The notes: generated from the sequence alone by a model not told the origin. Shown: positions 1-13,203, numbered from the stretch's first letter. The stretch is DNA of 64,000 nucleotides from Hyperoplus lanceolatus (GCA_026929865.2 CM049403.1:23926001-23990000), one strand, 5' to 3'. A program made the numbers and translations.

Positions 1-1780
1 AGACAGTAGCTTATTATGTTGGAGGGGGAGCTGTGATGAAAAACATATTAAAGATCTATCTAACAATCTTATCTAACATTTAGGGAAATGTGTGAGAGTC
101 TTTAAAAAGAGGCCATATGAAGAAGATTTATAATCATTTTAAGTATGATAAACAAAAAACAAAAGAAGAATTTAACTGAATTATAATGAAATTTAAGTAA
201 AATTGGAATATAAATAGAGACTCACATCCTGTAAAGTTGTTGTTTAAAACATCAAGAGTATTTATATTTTATTCTTATCATTTTGTTTTTATCAATGTTT
301 TTTTTTGTTTGGGTAGGCCTTCTATGTTTTGTAATCAACATTAATGTTGTAATTTCAGTGTTATGAATGAATCAATGGAGTCGTTGGATGAAAGACCATA
401 TTTATAAAACATAAATCCATGCAAACAATGAAAGTTTGGGTTTTAAAATGCTTATTTTTGAATGATTTAGCAGTCCAGTCCAAAGTAGAGAAAAAGCCAA
501 AGGCATGTTTACCTTTAGGTTTTTGTTTAGACCTTGGATCAGTTATCAATCCCTGCTCTGAGAACCTGAAGTGTGAAGAGTTAGCGACTGCATACGTACT
601 ATTATGCATTGATATAACTTGATATTGTTGAACAAACTGTAATTGAAATCCCAGTGAAGTTTCACTCTATTCTGCCAAGGTAATTATGCAATTCAAGACC
701 AACATTTACCAAAGTGGGACGTTTCCTGGAGCTGAATCTCATGGAAAGTTTTCTGATGGGCTTTTTGGGATCTGTGACGTCAAGACAACGTTTGAGACCT
801 CCACAAAAACAGTAATGGTTGACTGTTTCCCATGTCAGAGTGCTGCAGGAAAGTGAGATTCTGTGGAAATTAGTATTATTCAAAAGCAACACAAATGGAG
901 AGCCTCAATGTAAGAGTGGTATGGATAAAAACCTGCGATCTGATGAGGACCCTCACTGAGGAGCTAGTCCCACTCAGCTTCACCTAATGTGACTGAAGTG
1001 GATGATATATGGGCAGAGGGGCTGTGATGATGATCAATTCTTCAAAGTTGTTCTGCCTCATTTCTAGTCATGTAAACCATAGGTAGAGTCTAAGTGACAT
1101 TGAAACATACAAAAACTTTGATTTATTAGTGGTTGGGGGCAGAGTGGGCCTTATGTTCAGCTCCTAATGGTTTTGTAAAGTGCTTGACATTGTAAGTGAT
1201 CTATCATGATCATTATGTCTTGGCGTTAACTTGCTCAAAATAATTTAAATCCTGACATTACACTTAGAGATCTATGTCTGCAGTGATCATTTGTAAATTC
1301 AGAGACCTTATTTCACGATATTAATTATTTACTGTAATATCCCTTCAGAAACTTATATTTGTATGCAAATACAAATAGGAAATATATCATTTCATCTCGG
1401 CTTTTAATGTCTATTTGTCTCCTACATATCAGTTAATCAAGCTGCATAAATAATGTTGTACAATAGTAGTAGACGTATGTGTGAATAAGATCCAGTGCAT
1501 TGGTTGACTTCAGCTGTGCATGCCAACACTCAGAGAACAAAAAAAGCAGGAGCTCCCACTCTGCTTGTTATGGATGTGGACAAAAAGTCAAGTGCGTCGT
1601 TTTCAGCCCATGACATGCCACCAGTGGGACACCTCCAATTAGGTCTATTTGATTGGGCCCTCCTACATTTACTAATTACAGCCAGATTCAATTTACTTGA
1701 CTGGGGAAGTCTGCCTATTACCTATCTTGCCATGAGACGGATGAGAGTCTTTCTACTCCTATATGATGAACATATTCTTA
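1..1780. other. No gene recognised
   Basis: AT-rich DNA without a frame, splice pattern or repeat end that I can support. Confidence 0.5.
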
Positions 1781-1789
1781 AAAATCCAA

Positions 1790-2130
1790 ACCTGGAATGA
1801 CCCGAAACACAAAGCAAGAGTGCATGGTGAAGAAATGGTTAGCGAACAAACACATTAACGTTTTACAGTGGCCCGGCCAGAGTTCTGACTTGAATCCAAT
1901 TCAGAATCTGTGGAGGAAGCTAAAGATCAGGGTGATGGCAGTGAGACCATCCAAACTGAAAGAGTTGGAGCTCATTGCTAAAGATGAATGGGCAAAAATA
2001 CCAGTAGAGACATGCAAAAAGATGGCCAGCAATTATAGGAAATGTTTGATTGCTGTAATAGCCAATAAGGGCTTTCCTATTGATTATTGAGAAGGGTACG
2101 AATAATTTTGGACATGCCACCTTTTTGTTC
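1790..2130 (+). pseudogene. Tc1/mariner transposase C-terminal remnant
   Basis: Begins with NDPKHKARVHGEEMV in one frame, then shifts to the frame reading KKWLANKHINVLQWPGQSSD and NPIQNLWRKLK. This matches the last third of Tc1-type DDE transposases. At least one frameshift is present, and the third catalytic acid (normally NPIENLW) is glutamine. Sequence left of about 1780 does not continue the domain, so the copy is truncated and dead. Confidence 0.85.
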
Positions 2131-2461
2131 AAATGTAAATAAAAGCTGAAAAAAAAAATTCCCGAAATGATGCCTCTTGTAGCCTACATCGTCTTATTAT
2201 CTTCTGGGAGAAGCCTGTGTCATTTCTAATCGAGAAAAAAACTTGCTGGTTGAATAAAAGTAACTTTTGCTTAAGTCAAAATTTCCCAGGGGTATGAATG
2301 ATTTTGGGCTTGACAGTAACTTTGCACATTTTCAATGGGCCCCTATACAAAAAGTCCTGATGGGCCCCCTGAAAGGCGGTCTTACAATACACATGGCTCT
2401 CTGAGCCAGACAACTCATCATTAATCATTACTTTTGCCAGTGTTTCCTCCAGAAAATGTCT

Positions 2462-3248
2462 TAGGCCGTGTCTGAACTGCCATACTAGCGTCCTACATCC
2501 TACATACTCACCATCTATATACTGCATACTCTCTACTCAAAGATCGATTGTGTATGCGAGCTGCGTCTAAAACGTTCTCAGTTGAAGTATACTCAAGCAA
2601 TGAAGAATTTCTTCTTCTTCTTATAAGATTCAGGCAGTTTAGACACTGTTAAGCTTATAACCGCCCTCTACAGGTTAGATATTGAACTAGATTTTTACAG
2701 TCCTGTGTTCATCATCTGTGTTTTAGACCTCTTGTTTTATAATAATGATGTTTTGAGGCGGAGGATCCCTCCGACGCTCTCTGTCCGGCTCATCAGCACT
2801 CAGCTGTCTGTGAGTTGAGCTGGACGAGCCGCGGTGTGTGGAACAGCGATCTGTTCTGATCTCTCTCCACTATCAGACTCACAACACTCATTTCACTTAG
2901 TGACTCTAATGTTGTTAGGTATTTATCTTCATCTCTTATCTATTGTAAGAGTGTATGAATGACTGCACGTACAGTTGTCAGATCGCGGAACCCCAAACAA
3001 TGTTGTTGCCTAGCAACTTGCTCGAAAATATTTCATTTTCCTGGGCGGGTAGAATTGACCCAGTGCATTGTGGGGCGGTTGAGTAGGAAAAGTATACGAT
3101 CGATTCATACCCAAAATCTTCCCGGAAGTTAGTACTCATCCGGGAATTTCTCACATACCCAAACTCGCATACCCAACCGTCACATACTCAAATTGAAGTC
3201 AAAATGAGTATGAGTAGGACGTTAGTATGGCAGTTCAGACACGGCCTA
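2462..3248. mobile_element. Non-autonomous TIR DNA transposon, about 0.79 kb
   Basis: Ends are inverted copies of each other over about 35 bp with one mismatch: TAGGCCGTGTCTGAACTGCC at the left and its reverse complement at 3229-3248. No transposase frame inside. Superfamily is unclear because I cannot settle the target duplication. Confidence 0.8.
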
Positions 3249-3611
3249 TATGAAGGTGGTCACTGGCCACTGTCACAGGAGGTGCGGCGATTTTGGGGGT
3301 ATTTTGCTCAAAGATGCCAATGCGCACTATAGAAATAAACAACTGTTTATTTGAATACGAAAATACAACAGACACTGACCAGTTGTGCATGGCTATCACT
3401 CTCATGTATTCATCAGACTTTTCTCTGCGCTGTCTGAGCTGATAGATAGGTTGTGTTACCACAGTGATGTGGAGTCTTAAACTGTTCTAGCTTTGCCAGA
3501 ACTTATTTCTGTACAGTTAAATATCCCCATAGAAACATCGCTGCGTTTATTTTCGCCAGCAGTTCAATTCAATTTCGGCTTGCTCCTGCTTACTCTCCCG
3601 CACACATGCCA

Positions 3612-5870
3612 TAAGGCCAGGACACACCGGCCCGATAATCGCCTTTGTAGAGTCGGGAGGGGGCGGGGACACAAATCTGTTTGGTGTGTGCCGTGAAATC
3701 GGTCGTCGTAGCGTAGATGTCGTCGGCAGTCTTGCAGTTGGAGCAATTTGATTTGTGGGAGGCTAGCGAATCAGTGAAGCCCGGAAGTGAGGCGGATAGC
3801 ACAAACAGCTAACAACAGTTAGCCATCGTTTTAATGTGTTTGTTTGTTTCGTTCAGCAAGGACTCACATGCATCAACCCTTGTTGACTGATCGACACCAT
3901 GCTCGACACTCTCTGCTAAAAATGGTGCTCTTTATGGTCCATAAATATAAATACGTATTTCTATCTATGTCTATGGTCTAGAGTCCAGAGCGGCCAAGTC
4001 TCACGTTTTGGCCGTGAGACACACGCATATCAACCAGTTCACACGCTCACACGCCACACCTCCAATTTCTCACGCAGAGAAATTAATCCCCGTAATATTT
4101 TTTTTGGTAGCCTACTTTTACTTTGAAAGTCTTATTTTGAAAAGCTAAACGGACTGAGTTCCGTGACATCCTCTTTCTGCACGCGCGGTTTCTTGCAGCC
4201 ACTTGGCAAACCACCACGGCCACGCCCCCCTGCGTTACACTACAAAACTAATAAAAGACCGCCGCCTCCCAGTCCCGCTCTTTGTTCAAATTATATGGAA
4301 AATTAATGACAACAAGGACGCCGGTATTAAATGAACAAAGAGGTAAGAACACTTAATTCAAATCAGTCACTTCACTTGATATATTCAAGCTTGTTTTGCA
4401 TTATGTTATTGGGCTGGTTGACACACCAACACATTTTTGTTCTAAAAGGTTGTCAACATTAATTGAATTATTAATTGAGTATTGAGTAGCCTAACTAAGC
4501 TTAGAGGTTACTGTGGGAAAAATATGTTCTGAAAAGACATCAAGTGTCATAGATTTAATATAATAATGGTGAATTGAAATTGGATAATTGGATAACCCAC
4601 AATGTTGAATACATATAGAATATTTACCTTTATTACAGTTTAACCAAATGTTTTAACAATAGTATCACTCCCTCCAGGAAATAAACGACACCATGGTTCT
4701 CGATACTGATGGTTTTATTGCTGCTCCTTGTCATCTCACCGTCATCATATCCACAATCATCCACTTCAATATCCACAGCAATTATCCACCGTCGAACTAA
4801 ACAGTATGACAATATAAACATAGACACGTTCACATACATACACTGTAAAAAGTAAACGCAAATATATTCCGAAAATAAATGTTATGCACTGTATACACAT
4901 ACCTCGCTGGCTGCACATATCTGTGAGGGAATGAGGTTTCTTCTGCAAAATACCCGGTTCAAAATACAATAAGGAAAAATATCTTCATCACTTCTCTGCT
5001 CTGACTTCTCAAATTAACACACGGGGAAAAACGTTTGTGCTCACGTGCATTGGCTGTAACACCTTAAAGTGTGCATGTGCAACGGAAACTGAACTTTAGT
5101 TCCTACCTAATAGTACAAACTCAATATTCATGAAAAACGAATTAAATACATAAATGTAACAAAATATTAAATAATCACAGAAATAATATTTATGGCAGTT
5201 AAAAATAGGCTACAGGAGATATTTGAAAGCACTACACATGCATTGTAGGCTATTCAATTAAATTTGTGTCAGCGAAACCGTGAATGTTCTTTTACTTTAC
5301 ATAAAAATGAATGCAGAAAAGGCACACATTGCTTCATAAAAATTCACCAGAATGCAGGAAATTAAGTGTTTAATGCTCAAAATTTTCTGGGAGGGAACCC
5401 CAGACCCCCACTTACAATATGTCCACACCCAATGTTTGCAATTCATGAATTTGTTTATTTTAATAAGATTTTTGATGTTTTATCACATTTTCCAATTGTC
5501 TTTTATTTCTGATTTATTATGAACAAAATGTAAACTTGCAGGACACTAACAAAAATTATTGGGTGGGAGAGAGGACACGGTTTTGGGTCCCTCGGCCAAA
5601 AAATCTCACTCCAAACTTTTGGTGAAACTTGGCAGCCCTAGAGAGCCGTCCCATCATTTCCCGGCATCCGTATTTTTTCGGGCCACAATACAGATTAGCG
5701 CCACCTGCTGTTATGGAGACATTACGTCCCACGCAAGCGCAGAGTGTACGGAAAGTCAGCAGTCGGTTTGGTGTATTTTTTGCACTTTTTCGGCCGCGAC
5801 GGGAAGACTCGAGCTCCCTGAATCGGCAGTCTCCATTTTCGGGTAGTCGGACTGGTGTGTCCTGGCCTTA
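3612..5870. mobile_element. TIR DNA transposon, about 2.26 kb, no transposase
   Basis: Left end TAAGGCCAGGACACACC and right end GGTGTGTCCTGGCCTTA are perfect inverted copies, extending with mismatches. Subterminal sequence is GC-rich; the middle is AT-rich and has no intact frame, and probably holds older insertions near 3980-4260. Its right end coincides with the next element. Confidence 0.7.
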
Positions 5871-6469
5871 AAGAGGACCTATGATGCTTTTTGACTTTTA
5901 TGACCTATAAACGTTGTTATGATGATTCATAGTCATGCTTAACCATACTAAATTATCAAATAATGACTTACATGCATTTCGACGTATTCCCTGCTGACCG
6001 TCTGGGGTGTCTGCGCAGACCACTAAACACAGTGAAGAAGTTACGTGTTCAAAGCGGTCTAGCCTTTCATAATTTGTGACGTTGCATAAAAATGTGTGAC
6101 GTCACCACGTGGATGTTTCCATGTATGGTAATGCTGTCACTTCCCTGTTCACGTCTGCCTCGCGCCCTTATAGGTCCATGCTCGCGCTTCCCGCCACTGA
6201 AAGTGTTCCGGAAGGAAGGTAACCAATCACAACGGAGTGGGGTTTGCAGGACGGGGGGGGAGGGTAGCGGAGATGGCCGAAGCACAGGCGGAGGGAGCCG
6301 AAGCACACACACTCAAGTGTTGACAGGATGTGCTGGATCGCCAAAATAAGAGAAAGAGCTTCCCGAAAATCTACATAGTTTTTTGTGATGTGATTCGTGT
6401 CAGGTTGCTCTATAGCAGTGTAAAACAAGAAATTAAGACCAGAAAAGTAGCATAATAGGTCCTCTTTAA
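5868..6469. mobile_element. TTAA-flanked MITE, about 0.6 kb
   Basis: TTAA at 5868-5871 and 6466-6469 frames inverted ends AGAGGACCTATGATGC and GCATAATAGGTCCTCT (15 of 16 match). TTAA target duplication is typical of piggyBac-type elements. No coding capacity; short overlapping frames around 6070-6430 are in its GC-rich core. Confidence 0.8.
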
Positions 6470-6936
6470 GTCATGCGCAGGTCCCTGATCTCCTTGCAAG
6501 GGTCAGGGGCCTATCATGCCAGTCAATTATTTCTTTTTTTGGAATGGCATTGTTCAGGGCCTTCGAAGATCGGGGTCCCACATTTAGCTTGTTCAACAAC
6601 AAAAAATAATAATGCCTTGGGCAGATTGTAAATGTTATATTTGCTGCTTTTGCAGCCTATTTGAGTTGCTTTTCTTATTGTAGCCTATGTTCATTGTGTG
6701 TAGCCTACGGTGCACCACCATCAGACCACAGCGAATTCATTGCACGCTGTGTAAACCTGGCAATAAATCTCATTCTTATTTATTTAAATTTCTCCGAGTA
6801 ACGCATCTCTTCCACATAGGATCTTTGTGGCTATTGCGCCCCCGTCCCACTCCCTTCTCTGGGAATGTGCGCTTGTGCTCACTGACTGCATTGACCTGTA
6901 GTGAACTCCCGCGATGTCAGCACTTTCTGAGCCCGA

Positions 6937-6942
6937 TATAAA
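6937..6942 (+). promoter_or_regulatory. Candidate TATA box of gamt
   Basis: TATAAA sits about 120 bp before the gamt ATG, followed by GC-rich and then pyrimidine-rich sequence. Position suits a core promoter with a 5'UTR of roughly 90 bases. Inferred from spacing only; no transcript data. Confidence 0.4.
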
Positions 6943-7058
6943 CCGCCGCGTCCTTCCTTTCACCCTCTTCTTTGTGGGGAACACTCTTCCAAACCGTTTC
7001 ACCAGAACCAAACAACCATCAGCACCCCTGCCTCTACCTCCTCTGTAACAAAACAAAA

Positions 7059-10000
7059 ATGACCACCGCAGCTCAGCCTATATTCTCAAAGGGAGAGGAC
7101 TGCAAGGCCTCCTGGCACGACGCAAGCGCCGGCTACAATGAGACCGACACACATCTGGAAATCATGGGCAAGCCCGTGATGGAGCGCTGGGAGACCCCGT
7201 ATATGCACTCCCTGTCGACCGTTGCTTCCTCAAAAGGTAAAAGTTGCCGTTTGAGATCAGGAGTAAAAGGAACGTTAATAGAGGCCATTAATGGACACGA
7301 AGTGTGTCCGATAATGAAATTGAGGCAAAAGTTATTTACAAGTAACCTAGGCCTACATATCACTGATTTGGCATATCACAAATTATTGATTTGTTCCTTA
7401 AACAGTTATAGACCATTCATGATTAGGCTAAGGCCCAGGCTCCATCACTTTAAAAAATATGCTTCATAACATTCTAAAAACTCAAGAAAAAAGGCCTTGG
7501 CATAGGCCTATAGCCTATTCTCTCAATACACTATTAATTAAATCAGCAAAGGCTACTGTATCCAACTGTTGCATGGGTAAACAATTTGCCTTAAAAAGGT
7601 CATATGTAGTGAAAAAAAATTATGTGGTGGCTGCTAAGATTCAAATAGTCCTAGGCCTATCCTATTTTGATTATCCTCGTAAATTAAAGTAAGGCGAGGC
7701 TATAGCCTAGGCCATATAGGCTATAAAATATAGCCTACATTTATCAGTTTGTAGGCTAGCCTACTTTGCTGTTTAAAAATATATATATTTAGGCCTATAT
7801 TAGAGATTTTAAAATGTTAAATATTGTTTCTTGAAGCCACCATTTTTGTGTGGAGATAGAGGGGGTTAAGCTTTTTAACTTCAATATTTGGAGGTAAATG
7901 GTGAGGACACATGTGACAAGCACATTGCTCTTAGAGTAGGCTACTACAGCAGCTGTTACTCTACTCTTGGGAAGTGGCCAAGAAGTATGTAGCCTACAGG
8001 CACACAGCTCATATTTTCAGCTTTATGTGAAAATAGACTGATCCACACACACTCTCGTAGACATGCGGGAAGGGACGAGCATGTGCAATGAAAGGATTTA
8101 CGCAACATGATACAAATGTAGCCTACATTTCTCATGTTCAACAAACATAGTTTAATTGGAAATTCTGCACAATTTTTTTTTGCTCATTGTAATGTTGATA
8201 TTTTCCAGAATTATCTTTTTACAAGCATATGGACTTTTTGTGTGTTATCTGAACCCATTTCAGCTCCATTCCATGTTGCTTGAGTCTTTACAAAAATTAT
8301 CAACATCAAAATATAAACATTAAACTGAGTGGCTGAAAGGCCCAGTAAATCATTTTGAAGGGGTCCACCCACAACAAACTGCCTTTACCCCTCTTCTATT
8401 TATATACTTTTCTGAAATGAAACCATTTGACCTTTCTGACAAACCACATGTTACAACCAACTGGCTTTCCCTCTACACCCAATAGAGAGAGAAAACTTAA
8501 ACCTTAACAAAATCTTTAGAGTATAGTTAATGGTTTTGCTATAACCCAAAACAGCAATGGCTCAAAAAAAAATAGAATAACTTTTTGATTGCCCCTCTGT
8601 TTTATTTGGTAGCTGTACCAATTTGTCACAAATAATTGAAAAATACCACAAACTCCCAGCCTACTCACATACACACAATTACAGCACACAGCTATCCTGG
8701 CACATTAAAGTAAACAAAGATTTTTATGGTGTTTTGTCTGGTAGGTGGTCGTGTTCTGGAGATCGGTTTCGGCATGGCCATAGCTGCCACTAAAATTGAG
8801 TCTTTCCCCATCGAGGAGCACTGGATCATCGAGTGCAACGACGGCGTCTTCGCCAGACTGGAGAACTGGGCCAAGGCTCAGCCACATAAGGTCAGGAGTA
8901 GACCCAAACCCATTATTATTATTAATTATATATTAGATTACCACAGATATTTTTGGTGGAAATGTATATTTGCTTCCAGGTTTAATGTAATTTGGGGCGA
9001 CTGTGGCTCTGTTGGTAGAGAGGGTTGGCCGATGATCAAAGGGTTGGAGGTTCGATCCCCGTCCTGCCACCTGTGTCATAGTTGTTGTGTCCTTGGGCAA
9101 GACACTTAACCCACCTTGCCTTGTGTGAATGTCGATAGTTAGTCTGCTATCGGTGTACGAATGTTTGTGTGAATGGTAACGTGGGAAAGGAAAACAGGTC
9201 TCCCTTGCAAAAGAGTCTTCGGTCTCAATGGGATATACCTGTATAAATAAAAGGTTAAAAAAAATATATATATATCGTTCTTGTTGCCGCAGGTCGTCCC
9301 TCTGAAGGGCCTTTGGGAGAATGTTGTTTCCACCCTGCCCGACAACCATTTTGATGGTAAGAAATCAAACGGCATGTGTTGGAAATTTGGTCCAATGTGG
9401 AGGGAAATGTTCAGCTCATAGTTTTGCTTGATGCACAATCCTGAGCCTGACACTATGTTTTAAAGAAAATCGGAGCAGACCTTTCTTACAATTCCAAAAT
9501 ACTTTTTAAGCGCTCAAAACGTGTCATCCCTTTATGTTACATAAAAACCGTACAAGTTAAAGTATCAGTGTCCACATACAGTATGGGTTAAAAAAATCAT
9601 TACAGAACCCAAGTTATTGATTAGCGAAACTCTGTGAGGATGCATAATCGTTCAAGGGGCCACAAATCTCTACCACTGGTCTGACTGAGATCATATGTCT
9701 TACGAACAGATAAACTACTTGATAGATAAGAATATTCAAGACGATTGAATGATTATATTGCTGTTTGCACACTGCTAACACCTTGTCCCTCCTCTCCTCT
9801 CACAGGCATCCTGTATGACACATACCCTCTTACAGAGGAAACATGGCACACTCACCAGTTTGACTTCATTAAGGTTAGTAGTTAAAATCCACAAAACAAC
9901 CCCAGAGTTCTGAAAAGATTAAAATTCTTGAACAGGATAATTGCTGAATACTTGTTTACATGGGAAGAGGATTATAGATGGTGGACAATAAGCATCATAT

Positions 10001-10695
10001 AACATGTATCATATTACAGTGTTAATGACTTTAGCGCAATTCATACATCATACTTCATTTGATATACATCCGTCTTCTTGAGGTCTTGTCGCTTAGGGTT
10101 AAAGGACTGATTGATTAATTGGTTTTTCGTCTGCAGGGTCACGCTCACAGGCTGCTTAAGTCCGGCGGTGTCCTCACCTACTGCAACCTGACCTCCTGGG
10201 GCGAGTTCCTCAAGACCAAATACGACAACATTGAGAAGATGTTTGAGGTTTGTCACCTTCATCTAAAACTGAATGTGTAATAAGTGTAGTAATTAATTTA
10301 CTGCTATTGATTGACCAGTGAATCAACAAGTGTGTTCATCCAGACCTGTAAAGTGTATTTCAACAGGACTGTTTAAACTTTTGTGTTTGATTGATATTTA
10401 TGAGTGAGTGCACATCTGTCCATCAGAGTTCAGTTGAGTGCAACCTGAAGTGTGCACTGTGATCATTTCAGGGTTAATGATAAAACATTAAAAAAAAAAG
10501 CACAAGTGCGAGCCACCTTACGCTGACCAGCTCCTCTCTGTTAATGATTTTCAGGAGACCCAGGTGCCTCATCTGCTCAGTGCCGGCTTCAAGAAGGAGA
10601 AGATTAGCACCACCACCATGCCCATTGCACCACCCAGCGATTGCAAATACTATTCGTTCAATAAGATGATCACTCCCACCATCATCAAGGAGTAG
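7059..10695 (+). CDS. gamt: Guanidinoacetate N-methyltransferase, complete, 6 exons
   Basis: Transfers a methyl group from S-adenosylmethionine to guanidinoacetate, giving creatine, in the cytosol. Coding exons: 7059-7236, 8745-8890, 9293-9356, 9806-9873, 10137-10247, 10555-10695. All junctions are GT-AG and phases agree (708 bp, 235 aa; human GAMT is 236 aa). Visible landmarks: [13 protein letters not shown] in exon 1 with Glu45; the SAM-binding glycine loop [15 protein letters not shown] across exons 1-2; [19 protein letters not shown] with Asp134. Glu45 and Asp134 are the substrate-binding acids known in the mammalian enzyme and fall at the same numbers here. The ATG at 7059 (context aaaaATGa) gives the family N-terminus. 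A TATA-like box lies about 120 bp upstream and AATAAA follows the stop by about 90 bp. The next gene, ndufs7, is convergent. Intron 2 carries a SINE almost touching exon 3. Identity is secure. Confidence 0.97.
8994..9275 (+). mobile_element. tRNA-derived SINE in gamt intron 2
   Basis: Starts with a tRNA-like head: an A-box-like stretch (TGGCTCTGTTGGTAGAGAGG) and a B box (GGTTCGATCCC). A body with CTTGGGCAAGACACTTAACCC follows, as I recall from fish V-SINE/Mermaid-type elements. The 3' end (GTCTCAATGGGATATACCTG, then TAAATAAAAGGTT) resembles the tail of L2-type LINEs. No clear target duplication was found. It fills most of the 402-bp intron and ends about 17 bp before the exon 3 acceptor. Family assignment is from memory. 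Confidence 0.75.
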
Positions 10696-10783
10696 AGTCC
10701 ACTGCTGCAACTTTTTCTTTTTTATTACAATATGCCTTTTCACCTGACCGTCCTGAACTTCTCAGTCTGTTTTACCACATTTC

Positions 10784-10789
10784 AATAAA
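10784..10789 (+). terminator. Polyadenylation signal of gamt
   Basis: AATAAA about 90 bp after the gamt TAG stop, giving a short 3'UTR. It is the first canonical hexamer downstream. Confidence 0.7.
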
Positions 10790-10799
10790 TCCAAGTCCA

Positions 10800-13200
10800 T
10801 CCAAACTCAGTTTACACTGTGCTCGTATTTATTATACATCTAATCTGACATCTTCTTTTGCCATATGGTTTCAATTTTCATAAGCTCAGGCTATTAAAAA
10901 AAAGAAGTTATTTAGATTTAAATGTGTTGTCTTTAGTATAGTAGTGCGACGCAAGATATTTCTATTGATATTGTACGTTTATTGTTTGCAGCAGAAAATA
11001 TAAGACATCAGCAGACCGAAACATGATTCTCTACCAAAGCTGCATTTACAACTCCACTGAGCCTCATCTGTTTGAGGTCATAAATCACCCGTTTTTTTTT
11101 TTTCACCACGCATATCCCAATTTTAGACCAGGCAGTCGCGAAATCACTCTTTGTTAGAATGTTTTCTTTTAGTTTCTCCTCTCACTGTCAATCACCGCAG
11201 ACTCACGTTATTCCTGTGGGAATTGTTTAGCATAAAATGCCAAATCAATGCAAAAGTACTCAGTGGCATGACAGGAGTGTGCTTCTCCAAACGTAGTGCG
11301 CAGTTTGTGCACATAACAATAAACATGGACATTTAAGGAAAAAAGAAACTTGAAAAAAAGAAATTTGTTATGTCCTCAAAGTTGATGAAAAAAATTATCA
11401 GGTTATACAACAGAAATCTTTAATTTTACTTTTAATGATGCACCAGTAAAGTGAGGTTAGGACTGAAACTATGTATTATAAACCGGCTTTGTACACCTTT
11501 GAATAAGTGTTTAATGTTAAGCTTTTTTGGAAAAAAATAAAAACCATATGTAAACTTTTAAACAGATCGCCGAGTATAGTGCACAGTATGCTTTAATTTA
11601 TGGTGATAAAAATAAGATAGCGGTGCATGTTATCTGAACATGTGGGAATAAGTGACCACCTGGTTAGGTCACATACATCATTAGATGGATGAATGACGCA
11701 ACAGCAGGCTGCAGGCAGGTGGGGAAACACAGCAGCTGGTAGATCTCAGACCTGAATCTGGAGCACATGACAGTTGTACCTTATGCTAAGTCAACACTTT
11801 TATACAGAGAAATGTGCATAGATCTTATAGCTGACAGGGCAAAAAAGCACCAGTTTATAGACAAAAGGATTCATTGATAAATAGAGAATATAATCATTTG
11901 ATTAACTGATACTGAAAGTAGTAGTTAGTTGCAGGACTGGCTATAAAACACATCTCTAAAAGTAGGCTGATATCCTGCAGTACTTCTATGTTCTCAGAAC
12001 TCAGATGTAACCTAGCATGGTCATACCAGACCATCGTACTTCATGGAAATGAAAATTGAGCGGAACTACATAGGTGGGCGGCACAAGGCTAGTTGTAACC
12101 TGTATGGGTGGGCAAATTATTGATAGTGAAATATGTATTTGTTTTTGGTACCTCGATACACTGGCATCAATATCTTGATATGTTCAGTTGCGATAATGAA
12201 GCTGAAATAATTGTCTTCACCGCAGCTTGACGTGCTGTGTGTGTATATATTCAGGCCTGATTAAAACATCAGAACGGCTGAAGATTTTAACTTCATAAAG
12301 TTATTTAGGAAAATTTAAAATGTTAAGAAAACTAAACTAAACAGTAAAATGCCACCATATACCAAAGATGCGTTTGAGGTCATTTTGAAAGGGCCACTAT
12401 CATACAGCTCACAATTCCTTTTCAATTTCAGGAATCCATATTAAAAAAAAGTTCATGTTTATACAATCAATATCATATTTCATGTTTATTTTCTTTCTTT
12501 TTTTAACATTGACTAAAATATCAAGATTGGCTTCAAACATCAGTTTGTCAGTTAGATTATTACTAAATACTGTGATTCCTGTGGCTTCTAATATATTTTA
12601 ATGTGTAAAATCCTAGTAGCTGAAGATTTTGGTTTCAAAACTTGACATGACATCAACCTTGAATCAGAACATGGAAATTATTAACATGTTTCACCTTTAT
12701 CTTTTTGGCTCTGTCCAGCACAGAGGCACATTGTTATTCAGAGGGCCTACTTTCAATGTCCAATTTACCTTGGAGTTCTGGCCGATCATGACGTATTACA
12801 AAATAACAGTTAACACAATAAACAAGCATTTTGTTTCTAACCACACACAGAGCAGTGAAGGTCAGAGTTGTTGATCACAGGAGACATGGCTATAGGATAG
12901 TGGCTTAAACTTGGCTTTAGTGATCGCAGTGGGGGAAAAAACCCTAGAAATCACGATAATGTCATTCGAGCCCAGTTTATTCCAAATTATATTTAACATA
13001 ACATAAGATTGAGAGTCGTCCATGTGGCTACTTGAATAAAGAAGAAGAAGAATCTTAACTGTGGTTAATATTGTTCCTATTACAGAAACCGTCTTCAGAT
13101 ATTAATACTGAACTAAAGAGGAAGAAAAACCAAACAGACTGCACGCTGCTGTTTTCAGTTGAAAATAAGCAGCAGTGCACTTTGTGTAGATTACAACAAT
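10800..13200. other. gamt-ndufs7 intergenic stretch, nothing recognised
   Basis: The 2.4 kb between the two convergent 3' ends is AT-rich, with no gene or clear transposon end. Confidence 0.5.
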
Positions 13201-13203
13201 GAT

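Noticed and set aside
1495-1800. Open frame of about 100 codons left of the Tc1 remnant
   Set aside because: No family resemblance and no continuation of the transposase domain.
6067-6428. Several overlapping open frames on both strands
   Set aside because: They lie in the GC-rich core of a TTAA-flanked MITE, where stop codons are rare by composition.
7237-7469. Continuation of gamt exon 1 frame past the donor
   Set aside because: The conserved protein stops matching at SSKG, where a GTAAAA donor joins in phase to exon 2.
9010-9060. tRNA gene
   Set aside because: A and B boxes are present but the body and tail are those of a SINE; no complete cloverleaf.
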